DNA of 64,000 nucleotides, from the NCBI GenBank assembly GCA_032821775.1, contig JAVLRN010000015.1, positions 62,001-126,000 on the forward strand. The letters are read 5' to 3'. Below the pieces are notes generated by a model. The model saw only the letters and a list, made by a program, of their open reading frames with translations. It ran no database searches and was not told the origin of the DNA. The position numbers were made by a program, and so were the translations under genes. Numbering within the stretch: the first letter of the stretch is position 1; each line of letters opens with the position of its first letter. This DNA comes from Sanguinoderma infundibulare (Eukaryota > Basidiomycota > Agaricomycetes > Polyporales > Polyporaceae). Shown here one piece after another: positions 11,267 through 23,103 of the stretch.

Positions 11267-13155
11267 CTACTGGACGACCTCGTAGAGGAAGTAGTCGGGG
11301 TACTTGGCCTTGATCTGCTGCTCAACCCACCAGTAGGGGGTGATGTATGTGATGTCGGTGTCCTCGGGAGGGCCTGCGCCGCCGGTGAGGATTCCGACGA
11401 TGCGACCATCCCTGGCGAGGACAATGGACCCGGAGTCGCCAGGATTGGAAAACTTGCCGTGCGTCTTGTCGTAGGGCAAGACCGCAATCTCGATGGAGGT
11501 GTGTGCGACGCTGTGGACATCGTAGGAGCGAGTGAAGGACTCGAGACCGTTGACGCGACCGACAGTGGTCCCCGTAGCCAACCCATTCTTCACAACGAGC
11601 AGGCACTTCTCGTTGTGAACATCAAGGTGCTTGGGTTTGCGGATCTCGTCGTCCTGGACGACGCCGTAAGCTTGGAGAAGACCATCCGTGGGGTAGTCGT
11701 AGTTCGGCTGATCGACGAGTTGAGGGTACGTTATTTTGCCCCAGTCAGCGAAAGAGAGTTTATCACCTGTGGAGGAATAGAAAAGTAATAGTCAGCTAAA
11801 ACTGAAGACAAGATGACGGGAAATGGAAAACGCGACGAGAGATGGAGAAAACGAGAGGTGGAGACGAGAGGTGGAAGAGATGTAGACAAAGATATGGAAA
11901 AAGAGGTACCGATGTAAACCTTGTTTCCCTTAAACGTAGACCAATCGATCTTCTTGTCGTATAGCTCAATCAAGGCCCAGTCCTTGGTGAAATTGTAGGG
12001 CTCGTCCGAGACCTCGATCTTCTCGGAGTGAAACACAAAGCCAAGGACGCGCTGGTCAGGGATGGTACGTCGCTTGGTAACCTCGTCGTGCATCGCGTTC
12101 ACGTCCTCGATCTTCTTGGTCGCCTTCGCCACCAACTCCCTGTGCTCTATACGCCTCTCGGTGATGATCGGGGGCTCTCCCGCGACGTGTGGCCCCAGCC
12201 TGCAATAGAGCGGACGAGGTCGCCTATGGTGCCCATCATGGAATTAACGGCGTTGTAGTAAGCCATGCTACCCAGCGCGACAATCTCCTCACGAGGCTGG
12301 CTTGCGTTACGACGCGTCATGCCCGTGTCAGCGAAGACAGGAGGGGGACGGGCGACGTGGGCGCATGTCAAGACGGCAACGCGCTTGTCATCTTTGCCAA
12401 GGCGGAAGTAGAGAGCGGCTGTGCCCTCGTAGTGGGGGTACTTGAGGGGCGCGATAGGGAGACCGAGAGCGGTAGTGAAGGGTTTTCGTAACTCAGGGGC
12501 GGGATCGAGGATGGGGTCGAACGAGAGGAGCTTAGGGCCGGCAGCGACGGAACGAGTAACTACTCAACAAAGGCCACCTCTATGGCGGGGAAGCCAGCCT
12601 CAGCAAGGATCTACTTGACGGTATTGGCAGCGGCAATGGCGGCGTCGTAGATGAGGGAGTGGGACTTCACACCGATAGAGAGGATGAGAGAGCAGAAGGG
12701 CTTGGTCTCCCCGGCGTCAGCGTAGGCGAGGGGATTGATGGAGGTCCACTGTACGCCAATGGAGTCGAGACCTTCGTAGATGCGCTTGCCGATAGAGAGC
12801 CAAGTGCGCCCAATGGCGTGACGGTAGACCGGCCGAGCCTCACGGATGATGCCCTGGGCCTCAAAGCCCTCGCGTACGTGCCAGTCAGGGCCAGACTTGA
12901 AGACACAGGGAGTGCGGCTGCCGTAAAAGTCGCTGTACGCGTTGGGGTACCTGTCGGTGAGGCGGGTCGCCTTGGAGACGATGTCGTCCGTGGCCATGCT
13001 CTCGCCATCGTCCGAGAGCTTGTCCGAAACAGTCGGGGAGACGAACGTGCCGGTGTGGAAGATAGGAGACCGGTTCCGGGCCTGCTCCGGAACGGCTAAG
13101 CAGGCGGCGATGAACTCGTTGTCGAGGTTGAAAGGGTGAGTAGGGATGGATGACA
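11267..13155 (-). pseudogene. Trypsin-like serine protease-domain protein, broken by stops and frameshifts
   Basis: The N-terminal helper region (RTWLSIGKRIYEGLDSIGVQ, 13155 to about 12611) is followed by in-frame TAG codons near 12611 and 12565, then a one-base shift. The frame then resumes with AVLTCAHVARPP (catalytic His region). Another shift occurs inside the segment GDLVRSIAG near 12200, after which AKKIEDVNAMHDEVTK type residues continue. A normal 143-nt intron (11767..11909) and an intact last exon with FSNPGDSGSIVLARDGR (catalytic Ser in GDSGS) and stop at 11267 follow. The order of segments matches an Agaricomycete family of intracellular trypsin-like proteins. Two stops and two shifts in conserved regions argue for a pseudogene; no ATG opens the first long exon. 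Confidence 0.75.
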
Positions 13156-13869
13156 CTGTCAACGAGAGAGCAGGGGAAAAATAAGAAGAAAACCAATGGT
13201 CTGTAACAAGGGAAGGGTCAATAAACACGAAGGGGGCTTACTTGTGAAGAGAAACGAGAAACGACAAGACTTTTGGGCAGTGGACGCAATCTGCCCTTGT
13301 AATGGGAGCAACCCAATGCAAGAGTGACGAGCGCGAGAGAGGGAGAGAGAGGCGGGTTGTGACCCAAAACCGGTGAGGATACAGTGAACGAGCGGCAGAG
13401 TACTTATACGAGTGAGAACAGGAGCTACTGATGGAGTGAGTGAACGGATATCATCGCGGATGGTGTTCGGATAACAATCGAGACTACGGGAACGAGTGCG
13501 GACGAGCGGTACTAATCGGAACAACACTAACTATCGAAACTAGCCGTGGGGCACGTGCATTGGCATAGCCACTACAGCTCTGCGCGATGGGGCGCTTAAG
13601 CGCTCCTCCCTCGCCATATCGGGAAGCCTATTCAATGTCCGACTTATCTGCTAATAAGCCAAGTCCCCCACGACGCTGAACGTTGAACGTTCGGAACCCT
13701 GACCATCTCACCTACTTACTTTGATTGCATATTGCCACTTCTTATTTGCACTTGTCCCAGCCGGCGAGGTACCCTTATCTACCTGAGCTGCTTACGTAGC
13801 GTAGTCGCTTCTATTTCATCCGTTCTCCGTTCCCCATGGGCTTACATTGCTTAACAGCAGCTGAACCTA

Positions 13870-13907
13870 CTTAACGGTGCTTAAGGGAGCCGTTAAGCAC
13901 CGTTAAG
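13870..13907. repeat. Perfect 15-bp hairpin with tandem decamer
   Basis: CTTAACGGTGCTTAA at 13870..13884 is the exact reverse complement of 13893..13907, with an 8-base loop. The right arm is part of two tandem copies of CCGTTAAGCA (13890..13909). It lies in gene-free DNA between the decayed protease and POP5. It could be a transposon end, a binding site or a chance palindrome. Confidence 0.6.
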
Positions 13908-14288
13908 CAATTTCCCGAAGCACTAAGGGGCCGGCCTTTGCTGTCTACCTCTCACTGCCTTACATGGCCATCGGCCTGTATGCGAACCGCACAATCAATC
14001 AGATGGAAATGTATCGTGTCCACGTACTGCAGTTTTTCCCCATGCAAAGAGATGTAGGTGACCAACCAGGGCATTGGTCAAGCCTCAGGTGGCGGTCAAA
14101 TGCAAAATCTAACACTTTGCGTCTGCCAGGCTCGAACCCGCAATCTCGGCATTTACCGATGGCGCTTAAAAGTTGACGGGATTTCCGAGTCCACGCATTT
14201 CGGGGTTGGTACTAACCATCACCACGAAGACCCGAAGTACCAGTACTTATAGTACGAGTACAGCTTTTCTCCTCAATATAGTAGACGG

Positions 14289-15014
14289 ATGGTTAGATTC
14301 AAGGTTAGTCGCCCGCACCCTCCCTGCAAACTCCGCTCGGCTCATCGGTACTACCGAATAGAACCGCTGGCTCCTCGTCGAGTTCCTCCCCGTCCCATCC
14401 CACACCCCCGGGCAAGCATCGCGTACCGCAGACCAACAAACGACCAGCAAGCATATCTGGGCCGCGCTCAAGCAGAGCGTCATCACCCACTTCGGCGACA
14501 CCGGCTGGGGTGCCGTCGGTTCCTCTCTCACCGGTCTGTCCCCCTCTCTAACTCTTGTCCTCTGGAATGCACTCACGACGGGAAATGACAGTCAAGTACT
14601 TCTCCCCACGCACGAACCTGTGCATCATCCGCGTCGCGCGAGAGCCGCACAAGATAGCGTGGGCGGCGGTGACGCTCATGTCGACAATCGACGGGCGCAA
14701 GTACGTCCCGCACGTCGTCCACGTCTCTGGTACGACATCGACTGCATCTTTCTGACCGGGAAATATGAACAAGGTATGCTCGATGCAGGAACGATCAAGC
14801 AGGCACAGCTTGCGGCGATACGCCACAATCGAGAGGTCGTCGCGAGGTACCGTGCTCGTGCGAAGACGCCAGGTCCGTTTACCCGTCTGCCTGTCTCGTT
14901 CGCAAACTTTCCCCGTGATGACTGACTGTTGGTGCGCGTGTAGCCGGGTACCAGGACTCGTACGAAGAGTTCCTCCAGACGAGCACACAGGAAATCGAAG
15001 CCTTGCAAGATTGA
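14289..15014 (+). CDS. POP5: Ribonuclease P/MRP subunit POP5
   Basis: Five exons (14289..14303, 14362..14533, 14592..14729, 14789..14872, 14944..15014) with four 58-71 nt GT-AG introns splice exactly to 159 aa. The protein starts MVRFKNRWLLVEFLP and contains SPRTNLCIIRVAREPHKIAW and HVSGTIKQAQLAAIRHNREV, then VARYRAR; these are the alpha-beta signature segments of Pop5. In eukaryotes Pop5 pairs with Rpp1 and binds the RNA of RNase P (tRNA 5' processing) and RNase MRP (rRNA processing) in the nucleus and nucleolus. The tail ends EEFLQTSTQEIEALQD. The first intron follows only five codons, so an unspliced reading misses the gene. It converges on the KAPA synthase gene, with about 80 bp between the stop codons. 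Confidence 0.95.
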
Positions 15015-15095
15015 CCTTCTGCGCATGCCGACGGCATCAAAATATTACGCTACAAACGCTCCCTCATTTCGCTCTTTTTCTGCCTGATGAAGTCC

Positions 15096-16510
15096 TCACA
15101 GCTTGGCCTGCACGCTCACCTCTCCGCCGCCTGCGCGCCCTCCAACACCCTTCTGCGCCATCTCCCAGCTCTCCGCCCACTCGACCATCGCCCGCACCAG
15201 TCTCTCCACGTCCTCCCGCGTGTTGTTCGCGTGCAGGCACACCCGCACGCGGTCCGCGCCTTTGGGCACCGTCGGCCAGGTGATCGGGCGCGCATTCAAG
15301 CCGCGCACGCGGAGGTGCGCCGACAAAGGTCGTGGGTGCGGGGTTAGGACGGGGATGATCGGCGTCGCAAGGTCTGCTGAGGGGCGTGCGATATGGGGTG
15401 GGAGGGAGAGGAGTGCGGGGGAAATGCGGTGCGTGGCGAGCTGGTGGCGGAGGGTGCTGAGGAAGTGTGTGCTGAGGTCGAGGAGCTGTTTGGAGAGCTA
15501 ATTTTGTCAAGTGGTCAGCGCATATAATGACGTCTTGACGGAGAGGGCGTGCGTACCTTGTCGGCTTCGCCTGACTCGAGCAGGTCGAAGGCGCAGTCTG
15601 CTGCGATGATGTTCGCGTGGCTCAGGGAGGTGGTATAGATCAGCGAGCGGGCGTAGTTGACCAGGTAGTCCCGCACCAGCGGGGTTATCAGCAGCACAGC
15701 TACAGACGATCGGCGTAAGTGTTGCTCCAGAATGATCAGCGTACAGAACGTACCTCCCGTCCCAGCGAGAGCTTTACCGAATGTATGCAGTCGTGCAAAG
15801 ACGCGGTCCTCCAGCCCGCACGTTGCGACGAGTCCGCGCCCTTGAGGCCCGTACACACCGGTGGAATGCGCTTCGTCGACAACGACATAGCCGTTTCCTC
15901 TCGGGAAGAGGTGCTCCACGGTCTCGACGATGTCCACCAGAGGCGCGAGGGTCCCATCCATACTATACAGCGCCTCCACCGCGACGAACACGCTACTCTC
16001 GCCATCCCTCAAGGGCGAATTCTGCGCGATGAGCCCCTCGAGCACATCTCGGAGCGCAGACACGGAATTGTGCGCGAACGGGACGCGCGCTCCCGCACTG
16101 ACCCGCGATCCGCGCATGCCGTCGTGCACGGACGCGTGTATATGCTCGTCGAACACGATCGCGTCCCCCGGCTGGGGCACGCTCGAGAAGAAGCCGACGT
16201 TCGCGTCGAAGCCCGAGTTGAAGAGGAGCGCGGCGGGGGACCGGAAGAACGCCGCGAGACGCGCCTCGAACGACGCGTGGCCGTGCCCGTTCACCAGCAG
16301 GCGCGATCCGCCCGAACCCAGGACGTGCGGGGCATCGTGCAGCTTCTTGAGGAAGCGCACTCTGAGGTCTGCAGATTGGGAGAGGGAGAGGTAGTCGTTG
16401 GTGAAGAAGTCCACGAGGCGGTCATCGGCGGAGGGGTCGGGGAGCCTGCGGCGGATGAGGCGCTTCTCGCGGGATGCGAGCGCGGCGCCTAGCTTGTCAT
16501 TGAGGGGCAT
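15096..16510 (-). CDS. bioF: 8-amino-7-oxononanoate (KAPA) synthase, PLP-dependent, with peroxisomal signal
   Basis: Three exons (16510..15754, 15699..15557, 15497..15096; introns 54 and 59 nt) splice to 433 aa. This is a class II alpha-oxoamine synthase: a Gly-rich segment (HVLGSGGSRLLVNGHGHASF), the PLP-ring motif VDEAHSTGVYG near residue 213, and the Schiff-base lysine K246 in HTFGKALAGTGA. The family joins pimeloyl-thioester and L-alanine to KAPA, the first dedicated step of the biotin ring pathway. The short N-terminus (MPLNDKLGAA), with no mitochondrial presequence, argues against 5-aminolevulinate synthase. The C-terminus VSVQAKL ends in -AKL, a PTS1-type signal, in line with known peroxisomal biotin synthesis in filamentous fungi. 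An upstream ATG at about 16540 closes after 14 codons, so the start at 16510 stands. No other biotin gene is in the window. Confidence 0.92.
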
Positions 16511-19117
16511 CCCGTCGCGCGCGTTGGTTGGGAACCTGCATTTTGTTGCTCGTTAGCCTGGTGGGATGTTGGTATGCAGAATAGGAGCCAACCGCGCCGG
16601 CGAATACTACGATAGCTTGAAGTTGTCTGGGACGATCATCGCCCCAGATAACTTTGAGCTCCCGTACGGTATGCGACCATCCTTTCCAGCGCAGCTACCC
16701 TGAGTCTGCGGCACGCGGGCGATTTCCGCCGCTATGGCTGGAGTAGGAGCGGCAGGAAGCGTGATGAGGGAAGCTCAGGCTCGTCGTGTCTCCCCACAAA
16801 GCAGTCAGACTTGCCCGCCCCAAACTCTGGCCCGCCGCCTCGCCAAGGCAAAATAGTAAGACTCGGATAGTTGAGTCAAGTGTTACTCTTACTGCCCTTG
16901 TATGTATTCAATGCCCATTGTTGTACGCACCGTTTCCAACAGTTTGGGGAGATTATTTTATGGGCGCCTAGATCAAGAAGACCTCGAAGATAATCTGGAG
17001 CACTGTGTACAAACGATGAGCTCAAAAATGGCTCAGTAAGGTCGGACAACTCACAAGGGTATGAAGTTGTATGCAGGTGGTTTGTAGGGGATCTGCGTCG
17101 GACGAGGGGGAGGTCGAAAGATGGAGGCCGTCGACGATCACTGCCCGATTCCAATCTCGGGGGGCGGGAAAGGGACGGAAGACCGACGCTCCCCACTCGA
17201 GTCGTTTCTTGCCCATTCCTCACTTGCATACCCCTCGTTCTGCTTATAACTGCGTCACTGGCGGCGTCTTCCTCACGCGCTGAGCCGTCCTCTTCACCAA
17301 TCTTTAGCGAAACGCGCTTGGGACGAGCGCGAAATCGCGCCCAAGTCGCACTCCCAAAGGCAAACGAGGCACCAGACACGCTGGTTGGCGTTCGCGCCTC
17401 GAATGATGACCGGGAGAAGGAGCATACCTTATGCAGACTGGGCGTACAGTTCTCCGGCATATAACCGGTTAACCGCGCAGGACAGCACACCATCGGTGTC
17501 ATGACCTCGGAGCCATCGGTGCGTCCTCCCTACTATTATATGGCCAATTCTGCCAAGTGGTCTTTCACTACGAGTACCTTGAATGTAACAATCAGGCGGA
17601 GTTGAGTATAAGAGAGACTGGTTGTGAGGATTGTGGGGGTAGACGGAAGAGCTGCACACATGGCGGGGGTGGGCCCATCTATCCCGCGGGTTTAGAACGG
17701 TCTGTAGACGCCTTTCCCGCGCTGCGACACTGCTGCGATGGCTCCTTCTCCTCAGAACTGCCTCAGAATCAGGCTGGGCGTGAGTTCTGTTACGGTGACG
17801 CAGAACGCGTCCGAGACAGAATATGAATATCGGGGCTTCCTAGTGATGGTGGGCGGGAGGATTGAGCCCTTCAGCTATGTAGCTTGAAGCTTCGGCGCGG
17901 GGATATTCTTCTGTCATGATACTGCAGAGACTTCGCACCTACGATGTTGACCGCAGGTTTCCATCCACATAGCCCTGTTCTTTATCGTATCATTACACCC
18001 CGGGCTCCCCGCTGCGACAAAGGACTCAGTGACCAGTCAGCGGAATAGGAGGGCTATGGTGGCATTACTGCGTTGATTGTGGAGGCCACAAGCTACGAGA
18101 AGGCCCTCAGAGTCTTGGAGGATATCATATTGGGATGAGCAGTGCACGCAGAACCACTGCAATGCCTTCCATGATACCAAATCAGCTTCTGCGCTTTGTT
18201 TCAACACGATGACGCTCATTGCAGCCGCTGTTAACATTGCCCATTATGACCTGTTGTCGCGACCAAGCCCTGCCCCGCGAATATTTGTATTGAAAGACGT
18301 TCAAGACATTCAGGCAGAAGGGATAAAGAAGGAACGGCGAGCATATTCGCGGGAAAGCGTCACGTAATTTAGTGTTTGAGTTCTTTTCCAGGAACGGTAT
18401 CGGTGGCGCTATATACTGCACACCGACGACGGTCATGCTTGGTACGTTTTATATCACACAGCAGCTGAGTGGCATCCGCCGGCTCTAGTTCTTCTCAGAC
18501 ACATCTGTTGGCCGGAGGCATAACGGATGCCTGCACGTATCATTTCACAGGTTTCATCTCACATCTGTCAACCGCATTGCGGTGGTCATGCTGCGTAGGT
18601 TCCTATCTCGTTTCCGTGCTTCTAAGGCGCGCAAAACGGTAACCTTATGTCCTATTGTATCCAGTTCGCCTCAAGCCAGGCGACCGCGTTCAATCCTCGT
18701 TCACTGGTTGTCCCATGGTCTGACTCTTTTTTTGATGAATCAGAGCCGAGACGACCCCATGCTAGTATCCAACCCCGTTTCCTCGAACACAAACGGCAGG
18801 TTTGATCGCCCTTGTCCCTCAAACGCTTGTCGTGGTGTCATTGGCTGTCTTAATTCGCTCATCCGTTTTTAGCTCTAATCAAGAAAGTGCCGTAACATAC
18901 ACACCATGCACCGAGAAACACCGAGCGGCCTTCTGTCGAGCTGCCAACGACATCGCATCCAGCCACAGCCGCTCTTCCGCCCAACGCATATTTAGACTCA
19001 TGTGTCCACATCCAACCATTCCTCACCTTCCGAGTCTCCCTCCCCCTCAACTCCATCTTCACTGTTCCCCGCCAGGTCGGGCCTTTTGCTATTCGTCTCT
19101 CTAGCTTTGTCTTTACG
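16511..19117. other. Intergenic, 2.6 kb, no supported gene
   Basis: Only short overlapping frames are seen on both strands, none with splice-consistent partners or recognisable domains. The last 200 bp are pyrimidine-rich (CT-rich tracts at 19020-19115) and probably form the promoter of the cupredoxin gene. Confidence 0.5.
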
Positions 19118-20029
19118 ATGCGTTACGCCGCTCCCATCTCCGCCCTTGCATTGGCCACTGCCGCCCTTGGCCAGACTGTGGTAATGCCATCCGCATCGAT
19201 CATATTGGAGCTGTCTGGTCTCACCATCACTTGTCCCCCCCCCTCAGACCGTGGTCCATGTCGGAAACAACGGCACTGGAAAGGGGACTTTCTTCTCCCC
19301 ATCCTCTGTAACCGCCAGCCAGGGCGACATCATCACCTTCGTGTTCGACACCGTCGGAAGCAACCACACCGTCTCCCAGTCAAGCTTCGGCACCCCTTGC
19401 GAGCCTTCGCCCAATGGCTTCGACTCGGGCTACATCCCCGGGCCCGCCACGGCGGGCGCCCCTGTCGCATCCTGGAACCTGACGATCACCGACACCTCAC
19501 ACCGTGCGTCCCGCCGCCCGCGCCCATGTCATCGTCATCACCGCGACTGACGTCCTCTCCAAACAGCGATCTGGTTCTACTGCGCCCAAACCAACAACAC
19601 CCACTGCGAACACGGCATGGTCGGGTATGCATCCCCTTCCTTGAGTCCCCTCGCGCCGTGTACCCTGCCGATTGCTGACATTCATCTGCACCCTTCCCTC
19701 CCCCCAGCGCGATCAATCCGCCCGCGTCGACCGCGACGAACAACTTCAGCGCGTTCGTCGCCCTCGCCTCCTCAGCGACGACCATCGGCCAGCCGACCCC
19801 GGCGCTGGTGGGCTCGGGCGCGTCTGCGTCCATCGCGCCCCTCTCCGGCACCGCTCCAGCGGCGTCCACCGCTGCCACTGGCAGTGGGGGTGCCACGACC
19901 AGCGGCAGCGCGGCGACGAGCGCGGGCAGCGCGTCGGCGACTCAGACGACGAACGCGGCCGCCGGCTCGGTGGGCGCGAACGGGCTCTCGTGGGCCGTCG
20001 CGGCCGTGTTCGGGGTTGCGCTTCTGTGA
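19118..20029 (+). CDS. Secreted GPI-type cupredoxin (extracellular Ser-rich protein)
   Basis: Four exons (19118..19180, 19248..19503, 19567..19624, 19708..20029) splice in frame to 232 aa. A clear signal peptide (MRYAAPISALALATAALGQT) is followed by a plastocyanin-like fold of about 110 residues: TVVHVGNNG, SVTASQGDIITFVF, SNHTVSQSSFGTPC and FYCAQTNNTHCEHGMVGAIN. The His of NHTVSQ, the Cys/His of the THCEH segment and the Met of GMVG fit type-1 copper ligands, although the exact set needs a model. A Ser/Thr/Ala/Gly-rich stalk and a C-terminal hydrophobic tail (LSWAVAAVFGVALL) follow, as in GPI-anchored wall proteins. The family is widespread in basidiomycetes and is often induced during growth on plant matter (family knowledge); substrate unknown. 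Confidence 0.9.
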
Positions 20030-21235
20030 GAGCGGGACGCGCTCCGACATGGGTGAACGCGGCGCAGGCTCTGGGAGTGTGTGCGGGCTCTGGGTTCTGG
20101 TTCTTGGGGACTGTACACGCACACGTGCGTGCCGCGCGGACGCTAGGCTGTAAACTCAGACGGATGTAATGCTCGGATACGAAGGTTACAGTATATGCTT
20201 CTTACTTCTCGGCAGTGCTTACATAGTACGAGTGAGATACTGTATCGCGCGCGGTGTCAGCGAGCTGCGGGAGCGTGGGTGTGGGTGTTGGGTGAGGCTA
20301 AAAGGCGGCGTTCTCGGGTCCAGCATGACGGTGCCGCAGCGCGCCGCCGATGCCCATTGGCAGGCGAATTGAACTCAAGTTGGCCACAGCGCAAGTCGAG
20401 CGCTGCGCGCGAGCTGTGCGCTGTCAACTGTTCGTAACCACGGGCATGGCGCGCATGGACACGCAATGTGGACGGTGGCGTTGACTACGGAATTTCCCAG
20501 CGGTGGCCTATAACTGTAACTCGCATCGCACGGCGAACAGCGGCGCAGGGGGTTTCAGGTAAGCCTCCTCGTAGTATTACGTCCCGACTTCCCATTTACA
20601 TAGCCCTTTCGACGGCGACCACAAAGGCCAGTGCACTGTGCCACAGTTAATCGCCGGTATAACTCCAGCTTCTTCAGGTGAGAAGGCCTGTGATTCTCAG
20701 CCACGCGCTAGCATTTCAAGATTAATGCTCAGAGGCGGCTGGGGCCGGGGTGCCGACCTCATAAATCGAGTTCCACGTCATTCTGTAGGCAAAGAGCTTG
20801 AATGCGTGAAATATTGCGACGAGTGACCCAGAAGGGAAGTGGGAAGCATTCAGTCCTGCTTTCCACACGATCCTGAGTGGTCTGAGGCCCGGAGTTTATG
20901 TTTCATGAAGCTTAAGGCTGACTCGGAGCTCGGCTGACGGTAACTTGCCGCATTTTACTTTGAGGAGGACCTTGAGTGGACGATAGCCTGCCGGTGATCA
21001 ATTAGTACGATGCGAGACAGATCACAAGCTACGCTTTTGAAAGTGCCATCCCAGTCCGTGCCCAGATCACAGCCAAGTTCTGGACGCAGGATCCCGCGTC
21101 CCTCACCAAGATTCAGATGATGGGGATGAAGGTGAAGACCGCAAACCGTGACGCACCTTGCGAAGTGCCATCCATCGGTCCTTGAGCTTGGCTACTCCTT
21201 TGGACCAAAAAAAAGTTAACAACGAAGACCGGGAT
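20030..21235. other. Intergenic, no supported gene
   Basis: This is the 3' flank of the cupredoxin gene and the downstream side of the tRNA gene. No frame with supporting splice sites or peptide similarity was seen. Confidence 0.5.
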
Positions 21236-21305
21236 GCATTAAGTGGGAATCGAACCCCCGGCGGGTCGATGGCAACGACCCAGGTTACCACTACCCCATT
21301 AATGC
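21236..21305 (-). tRNA. tRNA-Gly (anticodon GCC)
   Basis: A 70-nt cloverleaf can be drawn on the minus strand. The acceptor stem GCATTAA/TTAATGC is perfect over 7 bp. The D-arm carries the A-box-like GGGTAGTGGTAACC. The anticodon stem GGTCG/CGACC encloses the loop TTGCCAT (anticodon GCC). The T-arm carries the B-box GGTTCGATTCC. No intron is present. A run of eight T on the minus strand at about 21207..21214, some 20 nt past the 3' end, fits a Pol III terminator. The T-stem has one mismatch and one wobble, and the molecule is slightly short, so a diverged but possibly active gene is the best reading. Confidence 0.8.
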
Positions 21306-23103
21306 TGGTGAAGGGTTTTGGCAACGAAAATAGTTTGTAGGCAATGTCTCATGGTACTTTGTTCGAAATTACGCGAGACCCCGCGTGTTAAATATTCTCA
21401 TGAGGTGCTTGTGACATTTGAACTAACGATCCGCTGAGGGGCAGGGCCATGCAATTAAGCTGCATGTCTCATGAGCGGAGAAAGAATGTGTGCAGGCGAG
21501 GATGGTGTGGGAAATCTCTGGCGCTTAGTTTCGCTGGGGGCGAAAATCACTGACGGTACGACTGAAAGGATCGTCTTCTGGCAACAAGAGTCTCCTCTCC
21601 GTTCATTTTCCTTCCGACGCAATACTGTATTCTGCCTCCATCAACTGAACACTGGCTCTGAATAAACCACAGGCGCAGAGGCTCCGATGCAACTCCCAGC
21701 CAGAGGCCTTGCTTCAAGTTGGAACGGGAGAGGAGTAGAACGAGGGCAACGCTGCCTTGGGAGTTGGGATTCTGTCAGATCTCACAGATGGAATCCGAAT
21801 GTGGTGCGCTCCGGTCTCTCTGAACATTGCATTTAGCTTGCGTCGGCGGTACGTTTTATCCCTTTTGAGGTCTGCCTTCTTCGACCTTTGCCTTTCGAAT
21901 GTTCTTATACCCTCTTTCTCGTCACTTCCTTCCCTTGGCTGTCTTCGTATGACGCCGTGAAGGCAGAACATATCACGGTCGCAGGCTGGTGTAGGAGGTG
22001 GCCCGCCGCGTGGGTTATTTGTATGCAGCCCACGTCGATGCTTCCCTGCCCTTTCCGAGAGGTTGCTTCTCGCGGAATGGGCAAGGAATCGGTGTGAAGT
22101 GGCGTCTATGGCGCGCGCTGTTTGGATGCCGGGAGGGTGTTGAGAGTGACAAACAAGTTGACATTGGCTTCGAAACTAAAAGCAAATCCATGGGGTTAAG
22201 CCGCGATCCGAAGTTAGTGGGCGGTGCATTACCCTCGCCAAGGACATCTTCTTGTCCGTGTAACACAGGTGAAAACCTGCTCAGCGTCTCTCACAAGTTG
22301 GCCGCCGACAAAATCCGCTCAGGTCGGATGAATACCCGAGGTCGATGCGGACCCGAAATGCTTCCAAGTCAACCTAGGCACAGACTGCAGGCAACGCCAG
22401 CTGAGACGTCGCGCGCGGCTCTTCCGGTGATATCACTGTGGGGTATTCGAGCTTCTTGAACTAGCATCGACATCGGGTGTCTATCCAACCCCAGGCAACG
22501 ATTTTGGTGGTTGGATGGAGATAACCCGACGCCCCGATGACGTTTACGAGGGCCTAAAGCGCTCGCGGAGGAAGTCCGAGCTTTCCGAGCCCGACTCGGA
22601 GATGAAAGTGTCGAGCATAGATGGGAAGATGGATGGCATGAGTCGAAAAATGATACCGGCCATCCCGTTGCGGTTTCGGTGGCAGAAGCTTGTTCTCTAG
22701 TGAAAATTCCGACAACAGGCGCTGAGGAGGACACTATACCCCGATACCCACGATGTCGATATACCCGGGTGCCAGAGCAAGTGTGCGAGGCGCCTTGATT
22801 GGGACTTTGTTTAATGCTTCCCGTAGGTTCGTGCTTCGCTCTTGGTGAACGTTACAAAAAGGTGAGCTCATACTTGAGTACTTGGGTCTCATGTAAACGT
22901 TCATCGTGTTTCCTTCCACAGAAGAGAAGGGCAGGAGGGTTCTGTCACGCGAAGGCCGCTGTGGCACCGCCGGCCTGCCATGGCGCCAAATGACAAAGAA
23001 TTTGGGCGACTCGGAGCGCATGGCGTCCAGCGCATATAGGATGCTATCTCCAGGCCGGATCCAAGCTCTCCTCCCCCGACCTTCCGTTCGCCATCTATCC
23101 GCT
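21306..23103. other. Intergenic, 1.8 kb, no supported gene
   Basis: Short frames only. The window between the tRNA and the second DUF6534 gene shows no splice-consistent protein and no obvious repeat. Confidence 0.45.
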
